DNA of 64,000 nt, taken from NCBI RefSeq assembly GCF_007176755.1, contig NZ_BJTV01000001.1:744001-808000 (forward strand), read 5' to 3'. The position numbers and the translations under genes are program-made. The DNA is from Streptomyces sp. 1-11 (GTDB taxonomy: Bacteria; Actinomycetota; Actinomycetes; Streptomycetales; Streptomycetaceae). The notes under the pieces are model-generated. The model worked only from the letters and a program-made list of their open reading frames with translations. It made no database searches and was not told the origin of the DNA. Numbering within the stretch: the first letter of the stretch is position 1; the number at the start of each line of letters is the position of its first letter. This document shows positions 34,071 through 44,359 of this stretch, piece after piece.

Positions 34071-35267
34071 ATGACCGCTTCCGCCTCCGCCGCAGGCCGG
34101 ACCGAAGGCTCCGACCGTCTTCCCGCCGACCGCCTTCCGCCCGCTCGTGTCGCCCTCGACGCGCGCACCTGGAAGGAGATCTCGCACCTCCTGCTGAACC
34201 TGCCGATGGCGGTGTTCGGCTTCACGTACGTGTTCACGGCGGTGCTCGTCAGCGGCGTCCTCACCCTGACGGTGATCGGGCTGCCGCTGCTCGCGGTGTG
34301 CCTGCTGGGCGCACGGCAGCTCGGCAAGCTGGAGCGGTTCCGGTCCCGGGCGCTGCTCGGGGTCCGGGTGGACGAGCCGTCGCCGCTGCCGATCGCCCGG
34401 GGCGGCGGGGTGCTGCAGCGGCTGTGGCTGGCGCTGAAGGACCCGGTGGGCTGGCGGACGTTGCTGTACGACCTCATCCGGCTGCCCTGGGGGATCCTCA
34501 CCTTCTGCACCGTGCTGGTCTCGCTGTTCGTGCTGTGGCCGGTGCTGCCGTTCATCGCGCGGGGGCTGTCCAACGTGGACCGGGCGATGGTGCGGGGGCT
34601 GCTGTCGCCCTCCGACGAGCTGGAGCGGCGGATCGCCGAGCTGGAGTCGGACCGCGGGGTCGTGGTCGACACGGCGGCCGCCGACCTGCGCCGTATCGAG
34701 CGCGACCTGCACGACGGGGCGCAGGCCCGGCTGGTGAACCTCGCCATGGGGCTCGGCCTGGCGAAGGAGAAGCTGCTGGAGGATCCCGACTCGGCCGCCG
34801 CGATGGTGGAGGAGGCGCACGGCGAGGTGAAGCTCGCCCTGCAGGAGCTGCGCGACCTGGCCCGGGGCATCCACCCGGCGGTGCTGACCGACCGCGGCCT
34901 GGACGCCGCCCTGTCCTCCGTCGCCTCCCGCTGCACGGTGCCGGTGAAGGTGACGGCGGACCTGCCGACCCGGCCCGCGGCGGCCATCGAGGGCATCGCC
35001 TACTTCACCGTCTCCGAGCTGCTGCAGAACATCAGCAAGCACAGCGGGGCGCACTCCGCCGCGGTGGACGTCTGGCGGAACGAGGACCGGCTGCTCATCC
35101 AGGTCCGGGACGACGGCCGCGGCGGCGCCCGGCTGGAGAGCGGCAGCGGCATGCGGGGCCTGGCGGAGCGGCTGGGCGCGGTGGACGGCCTGTTCCTCGT
35201 CGACTCCCCGGCCGGCGGCCCGACCGTGGTCACGGCGGAGCTGCCCTGGCGGGACCGCCAGGAATAG
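34071..35267 (+). CDS. NarL-type sensor histidine kinase, first of a tandem pair
   Basis: 398 aa. The N-terminal sensor half has two hydrophobic helical hairpins (about residues 45-80 and 135-165). A HisKA_3 dimerisation helix follows, with the phosphorylated His214 in [12 protein letters not shown], and then a GHKL ATPase ([12 protein letters not shown]-box, [17 protein letters not shown]-box). Integral membrane sensor; signal unknown. It is followed by a closely similar kinase and then one response regulator, so the two kinases probably share a partner. Confidence 0.9.
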   Translation: MTASASAAGRTEGSDRLPADRLPPARVALDARTWKEISHLLLNLPMAVFGFTYVFTAVLVSGVLTLTVIGLPLLAVCLLGARQLGKLERFRSRALLGVRVDEPSPLPIARGGGVLQRLWLALKDPVGWRTLLYDLIRLPWGILTFCTVLVSLFVLWPVLPFIARGLSNVDRAMVRGLLSPSDELERRIAELESDRGVVVDTAAADLRRIERDLHDGAQARLVNLAMGLGLAKEKLLEDPDSAAAMVEEAHGEVKLALQELRDLARGIHPAVLTDRGLDAALSSVASRCTVPVKVTADLPTRPAAAIEGIAYFTVSELLQNISKHSGAHSAAVDVWRNEDRLLIQVRDDGRGGARLESGSGMRGLAERLGAVDGLFLVDSPAGGPTVVTAELPWRDRQE

Positions 35268-35274
35268 CCGGCCG

Positions 35275-35454
35275 CCCGCACCGACCACCGGACCCGCCCG
35301 CACGACACCACCCGCACCGACCGCCGGACCTACCCGCACGGCACCACCCGCACCGACCGCCGGACCTACCCGCACGACACCACCCGCACCGACCGCCGGA
35401 CCTACCCGCACGACACCACCCGCACCGACCGCCGGACCTACCCGCACAGCGCCA
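35275..35454 (+). repeat. five 36-bp tandem repeats between the two kinase genes
   Basis: Units start CCCGCACCGACCGCCGGACC at 35275, 35311, 35347, 35383 and 35419, each 36 bp and nearly identical; the first is the most diverged. A step of 36 is a multiple of 3, so a long spurious reverse frame runs through it. No gene is assigned in the 408-bp gap 35268-35675. Confidence 0.9.
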
Positions 35455-35675
35455 CCCGGTCCTCGCCCGGCCCCCGCCGTCTCACGCCACCGGGCCCAGC
35501 CGCATCACCCCCCGCGCCACGACACACCGTCGCGCCACCCGGCCCCCACCCCCGTGGTGGGGAAAACCCCCGGTCCAAGACGCCGACGGCCTCCATGTCA
35601 CCGGGGGCCGCGGCCCGCCACTCTGGAGACACGGCCGCAGCAGCGCCGCCAGGACGAGGAGAACGGACGACACCG

Positions 35676-37040
35676 ATGGCCACGGAGTACGGACAGGGGT
35701 ACGGGCGGGGACACGGGCACCTCGCCGGATCCGGCTTCCCCGCCCACGACGGGGAACGGCGGCACCGGCTGCCCGCCGCGCTGCGGGCGCCCGTGGAGGC
35801 GCGGAGCTGGCGCGAGCTCGGCCATGTGCTGCTGGGCCTGCCGGTCGCGGTCGTGCTGTTCTGCTGGACGGTCACGATGGTGTCGCTCGGCGCCGGCCTG
35901 CTCATCACCTTCCTCGGGGTCCCGGTGCTGGCGGCGGGGCTCGCCGGCTGCCGCGGCTTCGGCGTACTGGAACGCACGCGCGCGCGTGCGCTGCTGCGCG
36001 TGGAGGTGGCGGACCCGGAGCCGTTGCGGACGGCCAAGCCGGGGGCGTTCGCGTGGATGGGCGCGGTGCTCAAGAGCGGCGCTTCCTGGCGGCACCTGCT
36101 GTACGCGCTGGTGCAGTTCCCCTGGGCGGTGTTCTCGTTCGTCGTGGCGGTGACCTTCTGGACCGCCGGCTGGTCCCTGCTGACGTATCCGCTGTGGTTC
36201 TGGGTGTTCCCGATGTACGCGGGCCAGGGCGGCCTGCAGCTCTACGGCGACGCGCACCACAGCGTCTACCTGGACAACTCCTTCGAGATCGGCGTGACGG
36301 CGCTGGCGGGTCTGTTGTTCACCCTGGCCACGCCGTGGGTCGTGCGGGGGCTGACGACGGTGGACGGGCTGCTGGTGCGCGGGCTGCTGGGGCCGTCACG
36401 ACTGTCGGCACGGGTGGTGGAGCTGGAGTCGGACCGGGGTGTCGTGGTCGACACGGCCGCCGCCGACCTGCGCCGCATCGAGCGCGACCTGCACGACGGG
36501 GCGCAGGCCCGGCTGGTGAACCTGGCGATGGACCTGGGGCTGGCGAAGGAGAAGCTGCGGGAGGACCCGCGGGAGGCGGCCCGGATGGTGGAGGACGCGC
36601 ACGGCGAGGTGAAGACGGCGCTGCAGGAGCTGCGCGACCTGGCCCGGGGCATCCACCCGGCGGTGCTGACCGACCGTGGCCTGGACGCGGCCCTGTCCTC
36701 CGTCGCCTCCCGCTGCGCGGTCCCGGTGCGCGTGGAGGTCGATCTGCCGGCCAGGCCCGCCCCGGCGATCGAGGGCATCGCCTACTTCACCGTCTCCGAG
36801 CTGCTGCAGAACATCAGCAAGCACAGCGGGGCGCGGTCCGCTTCGGTCGACGTCTGGCGGAACGAGGACCGGCTGCTCATCCAGGTGCTGGACGACGGGG
36901 TCGGCGGCGCCGACGCCGCCCGGGGTTCGGGCCTGGCGGGGCTGGCCGGCCGCCTGGACGCGGTGGACGGGGTCCTGGTCGTGGACTCGCCGGCGGGCGG
37001 CCCGACCCGGGTGATCGCCGAGCTGCCCTGGCGCGGCTGA
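35676..37040 (+). CDS. NarL-type sensor histidine kinase, second of a tandem pair
   Basis: 454 aa. The N-terminus is Gly/His-rich (GQGYGRGHGHLAG), followed by membrane helices and a HisKA_3/HATPase module with His273 in [12 protein letters not shown]. The catalytic half is almost identical to that of the preceding kinase even at DNA level, while the sensor half has diverged. The ATG is preceded by GAGGAG about 14 nt upstream. Confidence 0.88.
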   Translation: MATEYGQGYGRGHGHLAGSGFPAHDGERRHRLPAALRAPVEARSWRELGHVLLGLPVAVVLFCWTVTMVSLGAGLLITFLGVPVLAAGLAGCRGFGVLERTRARALLRVEVADPEPLRTAKPGAFAWMGAVLKSGASWRHLLYALVQFPWAVFSFVVAVTFWTAGWSLLTYPLWFWVFPMYAGQGGLQLYGDAHHSVYLDNSFEIGVTALAGLLFTLATPWVVRGLTTVDGLLVRGLLGPSRLSARVVELESDRGVVVDTAAADLRRIERDLHDGAQARLVNLAMDLGLAKEKLREDPREAARMVEDAHGEVKTALQELRDLARGIHPAVLTDRGLDAALSSVASRCAVPVRVEVDLPARPAPAIEGIAYFTVSELLQNISKHSGARSASVDVWRNEDRLLIQVLDDGVGGADAARGSGLAGLAGRLDAVDGVLVVDSPAGGPTRVIAELPWRG

Positions 37041-37177
37041 GCGGACGCGCCGGGGCCGGACGGGTGCGCGCGCCGGGCTGTTTCCCCCGGTCCTGCGCGC
37101 GCCGGCCCGAATGCTGGAATGCTTGACCTTCGTACGGGACGCCGTCGGAAGGTCGGGCTGTGGGGGGCCGGGAGATC

Positions 37178-37849
37178 GTGGAGAACAGGGTGCGTGTGGT
37201 CATCGCCGAGGACTCGGTGCTGCTGAGAGAGGGGCTGACCCGGCTGCTGACCGACCGCGGGCACGACGTCGTGGCCGGCGTCGGGGACGCGGAGGCGCTG
37301 CTCAAGACCATCGCCGACCTGGACGGGCAGGGAGAGCTGCCCGACGTGGTGGTGGCGGACGTGCGGATGCCGCCGACCCACACCGACGAGGGGGTGCGGG
37401 CGGCCGTACGGCTGCGCCGGACGCACCCGGGGCTCGGGGTGCTGGTGCTGTCGCAGTACGTGGAGGAGCGGTACGCCACCGAACTGCTGGCCGGTTCCAG
37501 CCGGGGCGTGGGCTACCTGCTCAAGGACCGGGTCGCGGAGGTGCGGGAGTTCGTCGACGCGGTGGTGCGGGTCGCCGGGGGCGGCACGGCGCTGGACCCG
37601 GAGGTGGTCGCCCAGCTCCTCGGGCGCAGCCGCAAGCAGGACGTGCTGGCCGGGCTCACCCCGCGCGAGCGGGAGGTGCTGGGGCTGATGGCGGAGGGCC
37701 GGACGAACTCGGCGGTCGCCCGGCAGCTCGTGGTCAGCGACGGAGCCGTGGAGAAGCACGTCAGCAACATCTTCCTGAAGCTCGGGCTGTCCCCGAGCGA
37801 CGGCGACCACCGGCGTGTTCTGGCCGTTCTCACCTACTTGAACTCATGA
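37178..37849 (+). CDS. NarL/LuxR-type response regulator
   Basis: 223 aa. Receiver domain residues 4-125 with acidic pocket AEDS, phosphoacceptor Asp61 in VVVADVRMP and the conserved Lys in GYLLKDR. A LuxR-type HTH lies at about 155-215 ([18 protein letters not shown], then [13 protein letters not shown]). GTG 37178 is chosen because GGGAG precedes it by 4-5 nt. Cognate regulator for the two upstream kinases. Confidence 0.92.
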   Translation: MENRVRVVIAEDSVLLREGLTRLLTDRGHDVVAGVGDAEALLKTIADLDGQGELPDVVVADVRMPPTHTDEGVRAAVRLRRTHPGLGVLVLSQYVEERYATELLAGSSRGVGYLLKDRVAEVREFVDAVVRVAGGGTALDPEVVAQLLGRSRKQDVLAGLTPREREVLGLMAEGRTNSAVARQLVVSDGAVEKHVSNIFLKLGLSPSDGDHRRVLAVLTYLNS

Positions 37850-38145
37850 CCGGCTGACACTGTGTCAGCCGGGTGTCAGTCCGTCCGGCTTCTGTGGAGA
37901 CGGGTACCCGGGTGGCGGAGGGCCGGAGGAGGGAACCGTGGAAGACGCACAGTCGCGGCGAGCCGCTCGGCCAGGGCTCCGGCGGCGCGAGGAACCATGA
38001 CAATCCAGTGCTCCGGGCCGTCCCGGAACGCGGTCCATCATGCGGATGGCCGCCGGAGGGCGACCCCGAGCGACGTAGGGTTGATTCTGGGATGGTCCGT
38101 GGGACGGCCATTCCCGGACAGCCGCCTCGAAGGAGGTCCAGTTCA
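37850..38145 (+). other. leader region of korAB
   Basis: About 300 bp without a gene. It should hold the korA promoter; GTAGGGTTG near 38077 resembles a Streptomyces -10 region but no -35 stands out. AGGAGG at 38131-38136 is the korA ribosome-binding site. Confidence 0.4.
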
Positions 38146-40066
38146 GTGACCAGCCAGGTCAGCAGCCCAGCGGAGCAGGCCGACACGCCCGTCGTGGGAG
38201 AGCAGCGCAAACCGGGCGGAGCGAAGGACGTGCGGCGCCTGGACCGGGTGATCATCCGGTTCGCGGGGGACTCGGGTGACGGCATGCAGCTCACCGGTGA
38301 CCGCTTCACCTCGGAGACCGCGTCCTTCGGCAACGACCTCTCCACCCTCCCCAACTTCCCCGCCGAGATCCGCGCCCCCGCGGGCACCCTGCCCGGCGTC
38401 TCCTCCTTCCAGCTCCACTTCGCCGACCACGACATCCTCACCCCGGGCGACGCGCCGAACGTGCTGGTCGCGATGAACCCGGCCGCCCTGAAGGCCAACA
38501 TCGGCGACCTGCCGCGCGGCGCCGAGATCATCGTCAACACGGACGAGTTCACCAAGCGCGCCCTGCAGAAGGTCGGGTACGCCGCCTCCCCGCTGGAGGA
38601 CGGCTCGCTCGACGGCTACCACCTGCACCCGGTGCCGCTGACGACGCTCACGGTCGAGGCGCTCAAGGAGTTCGACCTCTCCCGCAAGGAGGCCGAGCGC
38701 AGCAAGAACATGTTCGCCCTCGGTCTGCTCTCCTGGATGTACCACCGGCCGACCGAGGGCACCGAGAAGTTCCTGAACAGCAAGTTCGCCAAGAAGCCGG
38801 ACATCGCGGCCGCGAACATCGCCGCCTTCCGGGCGGGCTGGAACTTCGGCGAGACGACCGAGGACTTCGCGGTCTCCTACGAGGTCGCGCCGGCCGCCAA
38901 GGCCTTCCCGGTCGGCACCTACCGCAACATCTCCGGGAACCTGGCCCTGGCCTACGGCCTGGTCGCCGCCTCCCAGCAGGCGGACCTGCCGCTGTTCCTG
39001 GGTTCGTACCCGATCACCCCGGCCTCGGACATCCTGCACGAGCTGAGCAAGCACAAGAACTTCGGCGTGCGCACGTTCCAGGCGGAGGACGAGATCGCGG
39101 GCATCGGCGCGGCGCTGGGCGCGGCCTTCGGCGGCTCGCTGGCGGTCACCACCACGTCCGGTCCCGGCCTCGCCCTGAAGAGCGAGACGATCGGCCTGGC
39201 GGTGTCGCTGGAGCTGCCGCTGCTGGTGGTCGACATCCAGCGCGGCGGCCCGTCGACCGGTCTGCCGACCAAGACCGAGCAGGCGGACCTGCTGCAGGCG
39301 ATGTTCGGCCGCAACGGCGAGGCCCCGGTCCCGGTGGTCGCCCCGAAGACCCCCGCGGACTGCTTCGACGCGGCCCTGGAGGCGGCCCGGATCGCGCTGA
39401 CCCACCGCACTCCGGTGATCCTGCTCTCCGACGGCTACCTCGCCAACGGCTCCGAGCCCTGGCGCATCCCGGACCTGGACGAGCTGCCCGACCTGAGGGT
39501 CCGGTTCGCCACCGGCCCGAACCACACCCTGGACGACGGCACCGAGGTGTTCTGGCCGTACAAGCGCGACCCGCAGACCCTCGCCCGGCCATGGGCGATC
39601 CCGGGCACGCCCGGTCTGGAGCACCGGATCGGCGGCATCGAGAAGCAGGACGGCACGGGCAACATCTCCTACGACCCGGCCAACCACGACTTCATGGTCC
39701 GCACCCGCCAGGCCAAGATCGACCGCGTCGAGGTGCCGGACGTCGAGGTCGACGACCCGGACGGGGCGCGCACCCTGGTGCTGGGCTGGGGTTCCACCTA
39801 CGGGCCCATCACGGCCGCGGTGCGAAGACTGCGTGCCGCCGGCGAGGCCGTCGCACAGGCCCACCTGCGCCATCTCAACCCCTTCCCGCGCAATCTGGGC
39901 GCGGTGCTCGAGCGCTACGACAAGGTCGTGGTCCCCGAGATGAACCTCGGGCAGCTGGCCACGCTGGTCCGGGCGAAGTACCTGGTCGACGCCCGCTCGT
40001 ACAACCAGGTCAACGGCATGCCGTTCAAGGCGGAGCAGCTCGCCGCCGCGCTGAAGGAGGCCATCG

Positions 40067-40074
<8 letters not shown>
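38146..40074 (+). CDS. korA: 2-oxoacid:ferredoxin oxidoreductase alpha subunit (KorA)
   Basis: 642 aa. An N-terminal gamma domain (about 30-210, IIRFAGDSGDGMQLTGD) is fused to the alpha subunit (about 245-640, LGSYPITPASDILHELS and EDEIAGIGAALGAAFGG). With KorB it oxidatively decarboxylates 2-oxoglutarate (or a related 2-oxoacid) to the acyl-CoA, reducing ferredoxin, as an alternative to the NAD-linked dehydrogenase. GTG start 9 nt after AGGAGG. It lies beside the second nuo cluster, which suggests that the ferredoxin could feed it. Confidence 0.93.
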
Positions 40075-41128
<1,054 letters not shown>

Positions 41129-41147
41129 GGACCGTCGAGCTCGCCTG

Positions 41148-41558
41148 CTAGGAGGCCCGGGACCTGAGGTCCCGGGCCTCGTCGTACGCCAGCCGGGCCT
41201 GTTCCACCTCGTCCATGCGCTCATGGGTCCACCGGGCGAGGGACCGCACCTGCCGCGCCGCCTCCTGGCCGAGGCCGGTGAGCGAGTAGTCGACGCGGGG
41301 CGGGATCACCGGCTTGGCGTCCCGGTGGACCAGTCCGTCGCGCTCCAGGGTCTGCAGGGTCTGGGTCAGCATCTTCTCGCTGACCCCCCGGCCGCTGTAT
41401 GTGCCGATGGCCCGGCGCAGCTCGCTGAAGCGGTACGGCCGCTCCAGCAGCTCGATCAGCACGAGGACGCCCCACCGGCTCGTGACGTGTTCGAGGACGA
41501 GCCGGTAGGGGCACTGGGCCTCGGCCTCGGCGGCGGTCACCCGGTTACTTACTGTCAT
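41148..41558 (-). CDS. HxlR/DUF24-family redox-type regulator (QorR-like)
   Basis: 136 aa winged helix. The conserved sensing Cys near the N-terminus is present in AEAQCPYRLVLEHVTSRW, and the recognition region RFSELRRAIGTYSGRGVSEKML is typical. In Corynebacterium, QorR with the same Cys represses a divergent quinone oxidoreductase gene; the same gene pair is found here. An inverted repeat lies between the two starts. Confidence 0.9.
   Translation of the reverse strand: MTVSNRVTAAEAEAQCPYRLVLEHVTSRWGVLVLIELLERPYRFSELRRAIGTYSGRGVSEKMLTQTLQTLERDGLVHRDAKPVIPPRVDYSLTGLGQEAARQVRSLARWTHERMDEVEQARLAYDEARDLRSRAS
41152..41180. terminator. terminator after korB, inside the convergent regulator gene
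   Basis: Perfect 13-bp stem GAGGCCCGGGACC/GGTCCCGGGCCTC with a TGA loop. The same bases encode the last residues of the HxlR protein (ARDLRS). Confidence 0.75.
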
Positions 41559-41561
41559 GCC

Positions 41562-41586
41562 AGTACCTTACTTCAAAGTGGGTACT
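41562..41586. promoter_or_regulatory. HxlR-type operator in the divergent promoter region
   Basis: AGTACC and GGTACT form an inverted repeat separated by 13 nt, matching the GTAC-type spaced palindromes bound by this regulator family. The AT-rich centre TTACTTCAAAGTG is likely part of a promoter. Confidence 0.7.
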
Positions 41587-41669
41587 TTCGTTTGGTTAGC
41601 GCCCGCCCTAAGGTCAGTGGCAGACGTTCGGAGTCACCGACGGACACACCCCCAGGGAGAGCGCACATC

Positions 41670-42524
41670 ATGAGCATCGTCGTCACCGGAGCCACCGGAC
41701 ACCTCGGCCGTCACGTGGTGGAGCAGCTGCTGGAGAAGGTCCCGGCCGGAGAGATCACCGCCGTCGTGCGCGACGAGGCGAAGGCCGCCGGGCTCGCCGC
41801 CCGCGGGGTGCGGCTCGCCGTCGCCGACTACAACGCGCCCGAGACCTTCGACGGCCTGTTCGCGGCCGGCGACAAGGTCCTGCTGATCTCCGGCAACGAG
41901 TTCGACAAGGGCCGGGTGCAGCAGCACCAGGTCGTGATCGACGCCGCCCGCGCCGCCGGCGTCGCGCTGCTGGCGTACACCAGCGCCCCCGGCACCCTCA
42001 AGGCCGCGCTCGCCGACGACCACCGTGCCACCGAGGAGGCGCTGCTCGCCTCCGGCCTGCCCTACAGCCTGCTGCGCAACGGCTGGTACCACGAGAACTA
42101 CACCGAGAACCTGGCCCCGGTGCTGGAGCACGGCGCGGTCGTCCAGGCCGCCGGCGACGGCCGGGTCTCCTCGGCCTCCCGCGCCGACTACGCGGCCGCC
42201 GCGGTCGCGGTGCTGACCGGCGAGGGCCACGAGAACTCGACGTACGAGCTGGGCGGCGACGAGGCGTGGGGCTTCGCCGAGTACGCGGCCGAGCTGAGCC
42301 GGCAGACCGGCCGGGAGATCGCCTACACCCCGGTCCCGGTCGAGACGCTCGAGTCCGTCCTGACCGGCGCCGGGCTGCCCGGCCCGCTGGCCGCGGTGCT
42401 GGCCGGCGTGGACGCCTCGATCGCGAAGGGCGAACTGGTCGTCCCCGGCGGCGACCTCTCCCGCCTGGCCGGCCGCCCGACCACCCCGCTCGCCGAGGCC
42501 GTCGCCGCCGCGCTCAAGGGCTGA
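41670..42524 (+). CDS. NAD(P)H:quinone oxidoreductase, NmrA/QorB-like
   Basis: 284 aa. N-terminal Rossmann motif VTGATGHLGRHV, later LLAYTSAP, and the QorB-type LRNGWYHENYTENL, which sits where the active-site loop is. It likely reduces quinones with NADPH and protects from reactive electrophiles. Divergent from the HxlR gene, which probably represses it. AGGGAG precedes the ATG. Confidence 0.92.
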   Translation: MSIVVTGATGHLGRHVVEQLLEKVPAGEITAVVRDEAKAAGLAARGVRLAVADYNAPETFDGLFAAGDKVLLISGNEFDKGRVQQHQVVIDAARAAGVALLAYTSAPGTLKAALADDHRATEEALLASGLPYSLLRNGWYHENYTENLAPVLEHGAVVQAAGDGRVSSASRADYAAAAVAVLTGEGHENSTYELGGDEAWGFAEYAAELSRQTGREIAYTPVPVETLESVLTGAGLPGPLAAVLAGVDASIAKGELVVPGGDLSRLAGRPTTPLAEAVAAALKG

Positions 42525-42576
42525 CAACCGCTGGGCCGACAACCGCTGCGGCGCCTCCCGTCCGACCGGCGCGAAC

Positions 42577-42614
42577 GTCTGTCATGACCGTATGGCGATA
42601 CGGGCATGACAGAC
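42577..42614 (+). terminator. terminator after the quinone oxidoreductase gene
   Basis: Arms GTCTGTCATGACCGTAT and ATACGGGCATGACAGAC pair over 17 bp with one mismatch and a GGCG loop. Confidence 0.75.
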
Positions 42615-42674
42615 GGGCCGGCTCGGCGCTACCTTCTTCCTCGCACGAGTGGGTGAGGCGACAAGGAGGGGCCC

Positions 42675-43637
42675 ATGGCCGGGACGTCCACAGGAGAGCA
42701 CCGGACAGGCCTGGTGAACGGTTTCGCCGCGTACGGGATGTGGGGCCTGGTCCCGCTGTTCTGGCCGCTGCTGAAGCCCGCCGGAGCCATGGAGATCCTG
42801 GCCCACCGCATGGCGTGGTCCCTCGTCTTCGTCGCCGTCGCCCTGGTCTTCGTACGGCGCTGGGCCTGGGCCGGGGAGCTGCTGCGGCAGCCGCGGCGGC
42901 TGGGGCTGGTGGTGGTGGCCGCGGCCGTCATCACCGTCAACTGGGGCGTCTACATATGGGCCGTGAACTCCGGCCATGTGGTCGAGGCCTCCCTCGGGTA
43001 CTTCATCAACCCGCTGGTGACCATCGCGATGGGCGTGCTGCTCCTCAAGGAGCGGCTGCGGCGCGCGCAGTGGGCCGCGGTCGCGGTGGGCGCCGCCGCC
43101 GTCGTCGTCCTGACCGTCGGCTACGGCCGCCCGCCGTGGATCTCCCTGTGCCTGGCGTTCTCGTTCGCCACCTACGGCCTGGTGAAGAAGAAGGTCGGCC
43201 TCGGCGGCTTCGAGTCGCTGGCCGCCGAGACCGCGGTCCAGTTCGTGCCCGCGTTCGGCTATCTGGTCTGGCTCGGCGTGCACGGCGGCGCCACCTTCAC
43301 CACCGGCGGCACCGGGCACGCCCTGCTGCTCGCCTCGACGGGCGTCGTCACCGCGCTGCCGCTGGTCTGCTTCGGCGCTGCGGCGATCCGGGTGCCGCTG
43401 TCCACGCTGGGACTGCTGCAGTACCTGGCCCCGGTCTTCCAGTTCCTGCTCGGCATCCTCTACTTCCACGAGGCGATGCCGCTCGAGCGCTGGGCCGGCT
43501 TCGCGCTGGTGTGGCTGGCGCTGGTCCTGCTCACCTGGGACGCGCTGCGCGCGGCCCGCAGGCCCCGGGTGGTCGCCGTGTCACCGCTCGTCGAGGCCCC
43601 GGACCCGGCCCGGACGGACGTGCGCCGGGTCGGTTGA
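42675..43637 (+). CDS. rarD: EamA family transporter RarD
   Basis: 320 aa, ten transmembrane helices in two EamA repeats. Family landmarks are NGFAAYGMWGLVPLFWPLLK at the N-terminus, ILAHRMAWSL and NWGVYIWAVNSGHVVEASLGY in the middle. A metabolite or drug exporter of unknown substrate. AAGGAGG about 8 nt before the ATG. Confidence 0.93.
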   Translation: MAGTSTGEHRTGLVNGFAAYGMWGLVPLFWPLLKPAGAMEILAHRMAWSLVFVAVALVFVRRWAWAGELLRQPRRLGLVVVAAAVITVNWGVYIWAVNSGHVVEASLGYFINPLVTIAMGVLLLKERLRRAQWAAVAVGAAAVVVLTVGYGRPPWISLCLAFSFATYGLVKKKVGLGGFESLAAETAVQFVPAFGYLVWLGVHGGATFTTGGTGHALLLASTGVVTALPLVCFGAAAIRVPLSTLGLLQYLAPVFQFLLGILYFHEAMPLERWAGFALVWLALVLLTWDALRAARRPRVVAVSPLVEAPDPARTDVRRVG

Positions 43638-43669
43638 CCCGAGTGCCCGTGCGGGTGCGCGCGGGCGGC

Positions 43670-43675
43670 TATAAG
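43670..43675 (+). promoter_or_regulatory. -10 box for a probably leaderless VOC mRNA
   Basis: TATAAG ends 8 nt before the ATG at 43684, so transcription should start on or beside the start codon. No -35 with normal spacing is evident. Confidence 0.5.
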
Positions 43676-43683
43676 TGGTGAGC

Positions 43684-44169
43684 ATGTCGACATCAACGCC
43701 GTCATCCGCATCCGCTCCCGCCCCGCTGCACTGGAAGATCGTCATCGACGCGGCCGACCCGCACGCCCAGGCGGACTTCTGGGCGGCCGCGCTGCACTAC
43801 GAGCCCGAGGACAACAGCGCGCTCGTCGAACGGCTGCTGTCCTTCGGCGCGCTGACCGGTGAGGCCACCGTCGAGTACCACGGCCGCCCCGCCTTCCGGG
43901 ACCTGATCGCCGTACGGCACCCCGACGACCCCTGCGACCCGGACACCGGCACCGGGCTGGGCCGGCGGCTGCTCTTCCAGCGCGTCCCGGAGCCGAAGAC
44001 CGTCAAGAACCGGCTGCACATCGACGTGCACGCCGGCGCCGGCCGGCGCGCGGACGAGGTGGCCCGGCTGACGGCCCTGGGCGCGCGGGTGCTGCGCGAG
44101 GTGAAGGAGCCCGGCGGCGAATGGGTGCTGATGGCCGACCCGGAGGGCAACGAGTTCTGCGTCGCGTGA
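43684..44169 (+). CDS. VOC (glyoxalase/bleomycin resistance) superfamily protein
   Basis: 161 aa. One full betaalphabetabetabeta pair: LHWKIVIDAADPHAQADFWA at the N-terminus, NRLHIDVHA in the second module, and the final MADPEGNEFCVA, in which the Glu is a metal-site position. Substrate unknown. Two GTG codons just upstream are alternative starts; ATG 43684 is preferred because it coincides with the predicted transcript start and there is no Shine-Dalgarno. Confidence 0.88.
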   Translation: MSTSTPSSASAPAPLHWKIVIDAADPHAQADFWAAALHYEPEDNSALVERLLSFGALTGEATVEYHGRPAFRDLIAVRHPDDPCDPDTGTGLGRRLLFQRVPEPKTVKNRLHIDVHAGAGRRADEVARLTALGARVLREVKEPGGEWVLMADPEGNEFCVA

Positions 44170-44196
44170 CCGCCCGAGGCCGGGCGGCGCCGGCTG

Positions 44197-44359
44197 GGGC
44201 CTGTCTGACGATTCGCGTCGGATCGGCCCGCGGCGTCCGGTGCCGTGCATCGCAAGGCGGAGGGCCGCCCTCGTACTGGACGCACCTGGGCGCACCCGAC
44301 AACGCGGCGAGGTGCGGCGCCGGGCGTCGCGGGCCCGGCGGGAATGGTCGGACAGGCCC
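44197..44359. mobile_element. MITE-like non-autonomous element
   Basis: About 163 bp bounded by imperfect 18-bp terminal inverted repeats: GGGCCTGTCTGACGATTC on the left, and GAATGGTCGGACAGGCCC on the right (its complement with two mismatches). No coding capacity. The interior, with AAGGCGGAGGGCCG and ACAACGCGGCGAGGTGCG, is of a type I recall as dispersed in Streptomyces genomes. No clear target duplication. The right end touches the stop codon of the TPR-like gene. Confidence 0.7.

Noticed and set aside
32808..35447. 879-aa minus-strand open frame running from the 36-bp repeats into nuoB2
   Set aside because: Only the nuoB2 part is real. The rest is antisense to the first kinase plus a frame-neutral repeat that encodes a 12-residue period by chance.
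35275..35454. CRISPR array
   Set aside because: The repeats are directly adjacent with no unique spacers, and there are no cas genes.
44197..44359. Complete insertion sequence
   Set aside because: Too short and has no transposase frame; only a non-autonomous element is supported.
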